Shown here piece after piece: positions 6,929-8,279 of a DNA stretch of 8,279 bases. Position 1 is the first letter of the stretch, and every line of letters starts with the position of its first letter. This stretch comes from an uncultured Clostridia bacterium. GTDB lineage: Bacteria; Bacillota; Clostridia; Oscillospirales; Ruminococcaceae. Below the pieces are notes generated by a model. That model ran no database searches, had not been told where the DNA came from, and was given only the letters and a program-made list of their open reading frames with translations. Made by a program: the position numbers and the translations under genes. Location of the stretch: the NCBI GenBank assembly GCA_944388825.1, contig CALXKG010000096.1, positions 1-8,279 of the forward strand, in the 5' to 3' direction.

Positions 6929-7930
6929 ATGACCGAGCTGCTGGCGGCTGCCGCCGCTTTCCTGTTGGCCGCCCTGTGCGGGAAGCCGCTGGCAAACTGG
7001 CTTTCCGCCAAAGGCTTTGGCCGCAGCCTGATGGTCAAAAAGGGCGAGTCGGTCACGCCGGGGCAGGTGGGCGCCCCCGAGTTTGGGGCGCTGCCGCTGC
7101 TCGCCGGGTTTATCCCGGCGTCTATCCTGGCGCTGCTCATCCTGCTGGCGGCGGGCGGCAGCCTTTCCCCCGGCATCGACGCGGGGAAGCTGCTGGCCGT
7201 GCTCTTTTCAGCCGCCCTTTTTGCCGCAGCCGGCTTGATGGACGACTGGCGGCGGGGGAAGCGGCTGCCGGAGCTGCCGCTTTTTGCCCGGGTGGCGCTT
7301 ATCCTCGGCGGGTCGGTCGCGTTCCTTGTGGCGCTGCGGACGCTGGGGGAGACTTCGAATATTGTCCTCGTCCCCTTCTGGGGCGGGCAGGCAGACCTCG
7401 GCAGCGTCTGGTTTTCCGCGATGGTCCTGCTGATCACCGGTGCCGCCTGCGGCGGGGATGCCTGCGGGGCGGTCAGCGGCGAGGGGGCGAGCGCTTCCCT
7501 GCCCCTTGCCTTTGCGTCGGCGGGGGTATCCGCCGTCTTTGGCGCGCGGGGGATGGCCGCGGCTGCGTTTGCGCTTGCGGGCGCGGTGCTGGGGCTGCTC
7601 CTGTACGCCTTCCCGCCCGAGAAGATGCGGGAAGGGCGGGGCGGCCGGATGCTGCTGGGGGCGGCCCCGGTGCTGATGGCGATCGCGGCCGGCGCGCCGC
7701 TCTTTGTCCTGCCGGCGGGGGCGCCGTTTATGCTGGAAGGGGCTTATGCCGTTATCCGCATCTTCCGGACGGCGCTGGGGAAAAAGCCCGGCCCCGGGAC
7801 GCTTGGCGGGTACCTGCTCGAGCGGGGATGGCCCGGCAGGACGGTGTCGGGGCTTTACGCGCTGCTCGGGTTTATCGGGGCGGCGGTGTCGGTCGGTGCG
7901 GCCTGCCTGTACCTGCGGACAGCCGTGTAA
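6929..7930 (+). CDS. MraY-like membrane protein lacking most catalytic residues (probable pseudoenzyme)
   Basis: Family: MraY transfers phospho-MurNAc-pentapeptide to undecaprenyl phosphate, making lipid I. This 333-residue protein has MraY length and about nine or ten hydrophobic segments (first 4-17, last about 307-328). Motifs align in order: GAPEFGA (48-54) at the place of GTPTMGG; MDDW with D105/D106 matching the conserved DD pair; GAACGGDACGAVSG (171-184) at NAVNLTDGLDGLA, keeping D177 but with Gly for the second Asp; EKMREGRGGRMLLG (231-244) at the PAxVFMGDTGSLALG motif, with R237 replacing the catalytic Asp; E270 at the E.LSV position; and TLGGYLLERGW (291-301) at PLHHHFE..GW, with the His triad replaced by GGY. 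The frame is intact and stable. The start ATG at 6929 overlaps the upstream stop (ATGA) and has GGAGG at 6917-6921, so it is translationally coupled. Lipid I synthesis is unlikely; a structural or regulatory role is inference. Confidence 0.82.
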   Translation: MTELLAAAAAFLLAALCGKPLANWLSAKGFGRSLMVKKGESVTPGQVGAPEFGALPLLAGFIPASILALLILLAAGGSLSPGIDAGKLLAVLFSAALFAAAGLMDDWRRGKRLPELPLFARVALILGGSVAFLVALRTLGETSNIVLVPFWGGQADLGSVWFSAMVLLITGAACGGDACGAVSGEGASASLPLAFASAGVSAVFGARGMAAAAFALAGAVLGLLLYAFPPEKMREGRGGRMLLGAAPVLMAIAAGAPLFVLPAGAPFMLEGAYAVIRIFRTALGKKPGPGTLGGYLLERGWPGRTVSGLYALLGFIGAAVSVGAACLYLRTAV

Positions 7931-7946
7931 AAGAGAAAAAGCCTAA

Positions 7947-7971
7947 GCCTTCCCGGAGGGAGGGCGTTTTT
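7947..7971 (+). terminator. Intrinsic terminator-like hairpin between the MraY-like gene and ftsW
   Basis: GCCTTCCC (7947-7954) pairs with GGGAGGGC (7958-7965) over eight base pairs including one G-U, with a 3-base loop GGA, followed by G and five T (7967-7971). It starts 17 bases after the MraY-like stop and ends 25 bases before the ftsW start. The five-A run at 7936-7940 upstream could add pairing with the T run and allow weak action on the other strand. It would separate or attenuate ftsW expression from the upstream genes. Confidence 0.65.
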
Positions 7972-7996
7972 ACCCATCGTTGGAAGGAGGGCTTAC

Positions 7997-8279
7997 ATGG
8001 CCTTAGATAACAGCGTCCATGGTCAGCCTCAGGTTCAGTCTCAGATGCGGATGGAGATCCGCCCGTCGGGCGCTGCCCCGGCGCGTCAGCGCCCGTCCGG
8101 CAGCCCCGGCCGGGCAAAGAGGAGCGGGAGCGCCGCCCGCCGCCCCCGGGAACAGAAGGGGATGCGCGCCAGCCTCGCCCGGAAGCCCAGCAAGTTAAAG
8201 CGCCGCAGCAAAGCCGGGCGGATCGACATCTCGTTCTTTTTCCTGGTCATCGTGCTGATGACCATCGGGCTGATCATGG
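7997..8279 (+). CDS. ftsW: FtsW-type SEDS peptidoglycan polymerase, 5' part only
   Basis: The gene is open to the window edge; 94 codons are visible. Residues 1-77 form an unusually long, basic, Gln/Ser/Pro-rich cytoplasmic tail with about 20 Arg/Lys against four acidic residues. The first membrane segment then begins with GRIDISFFFLVIVLMTIGLIM (74-94), matching the usual FtsW/RodA/SpoVE opening in which a short G.ID motif leads into the first helix. The start ATG at 7997 has GGAAGGAGGG at 7982-7991 with six bases of spacing. FtsW polymerises glycan strands at the septum together with the class B PBP encoded upstream at 1631-3940. SpoVE, a sporulation paralogue, cannot be excluded from this fragment. 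Identification rests on the G.ID segment and position in the cluster. Confidence 0.78.
   Translation, partial: MALDNSVHGQPQVQSQMRMEIRPSGAAPARQRPSGSPGRAKRSGSAARRPREQKGMRASLARKPSKLKRRSKAGRIDISFFFLVIVLMTIGLIM

Larger units (their letters stand above)
5483..6932 (+). pseudogene. Divergent MurF-like Mur ligase, reading frame broken near 6250
   Basis: Family: MurF joins D-Ala-D-Ala to UDP-MurNAc-tripeptide. Two frames make one MurF-like protein: 5483-6250 (256 residues) and 6252-6929 (226 residues), with stop TGA at 6930-6932. Reading across the break skips one base and gives 482 residues. Retained: Walker A GGDGKTT (106-112), the Mg-binding Glu in VVEMA (E157), SAH with H187, FRPLPGRLQ (305-313) and a FKAGRQARFE (430-439) equivalent of LVKGSR. 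Changed: the DSR and GE.fDGH substrate-binding signatures of the N domain are missing. The AK.Ei lysine that is normally carbamylated aligns with R201, the HN of PG.HNV has become GS, and D(S/C)YNANP has become DCWTSSP. A basic tail (about 450-482) extends beyond normal MurF. The start ATG at 5483 has GGGAGG at 5468-5473. The end overlaps the next start as ATGA. The break could be a real mutation or a sequence error; the downstream frame still looks selected. Confidence 0.75.

Noticed and set aside
6228..6995. Reverse-strand open frame opposite the C-terminal MurF-like part
   Set aside because: GC-rich shadow without recognisable motifs, opposite sequence with a good family match.
6929..7930. 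The MraY-like protein as a WecA/TagO-type transferase
   Set aside because: Those enzymes lack the His triad, but they keep the DGxDG and GDxGS aspartates that are lost here.
6844..8010. Long + strand open frame of 388 codons overlapping the MraY-like gene
   Set aside because: Gly/Arg/Ala-rich shadow; the frame from ATG 6929 gives hydrophobic segments and MraY-like motifs instead.
1..8279. tRNA or rRNA genes, CRISPR arrays, insertion sequences, attachment sites
   Set aside because: Nothing resembling repeats with spacers, transposase motifs, terminal inverted repeats or RNA genes was seen; genes fill nearly the whole window.

Overview
The window is one co-oriented (+ strand) stretch of a division and cell wall (dcw) cluster from a GC-rich bacterium, most likely an anaerobic Firmicute of the class Clostridia. 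The evidence for Clostridia is a set of features: an RsmH with the paired CxC/CxC cysteine patch, a FtsL/DivIC-type protein, a class B penicillin-binding protein with two C-terminal PASTA domains, strong GGAGG ribosome binding sites, and a MurE with the DNPR signature of meso-diaminopimelate-adding enzymes. The species cannot be named from this sequence.

Layout, left to right: rsmH (30-971), ftsL (1010-1465), an AT-richer 165-base gap with two inverted repeats, a CcpA/LacI-like operator sequence and a possible promoter, a PASTA transpeptidase of the FtsI/PBP2x/SpoVD type (1631-3940), murE (3997-5457), a divergent MurF-like gene broken by one frameshift (5483-6932), a divergent MraY-like gene (6929-7930), an intrinsic terminator-like hairpin (7947-7971), and the 5' end of an ftsW-type gene (7997 to the window edge). 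The order follows the classical rsmH-ftsL-ftsI-murE-murF-mraY-(murD)-ftsW plan, but murD is missing between the MraY-like gene and ftsW.

The first four genes look ordinary and functional: each retains its family's key residues. The next two do not. The MurF-like protein keeps a Walker A motif but has lost the N-terminal UDP-MurNAc-binding signatures, has Arg where the carbamylated Lys should be, and has a rewritten C-terminal YNANP motif. The MraY-like protein keeps the membrane-segment layout and the DD pair. However, it has Gly for the second Asp of the TDGLDGLA motif, Arg for the Asp of FMGDTGS, and GGY for the HHH triad. Two consecutive genes of one pathway, at the correct dcw positions and translationally coupled, therefore look like pseudoenzymes. 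This is the most interesting observation in the window. It predicts canonical murF, mraY and murD genes elsewhere in the genome and possibly a non-catalytic role for this pair.

All homology statements come from reading motifs by eye. No database search or structure prediction was run.
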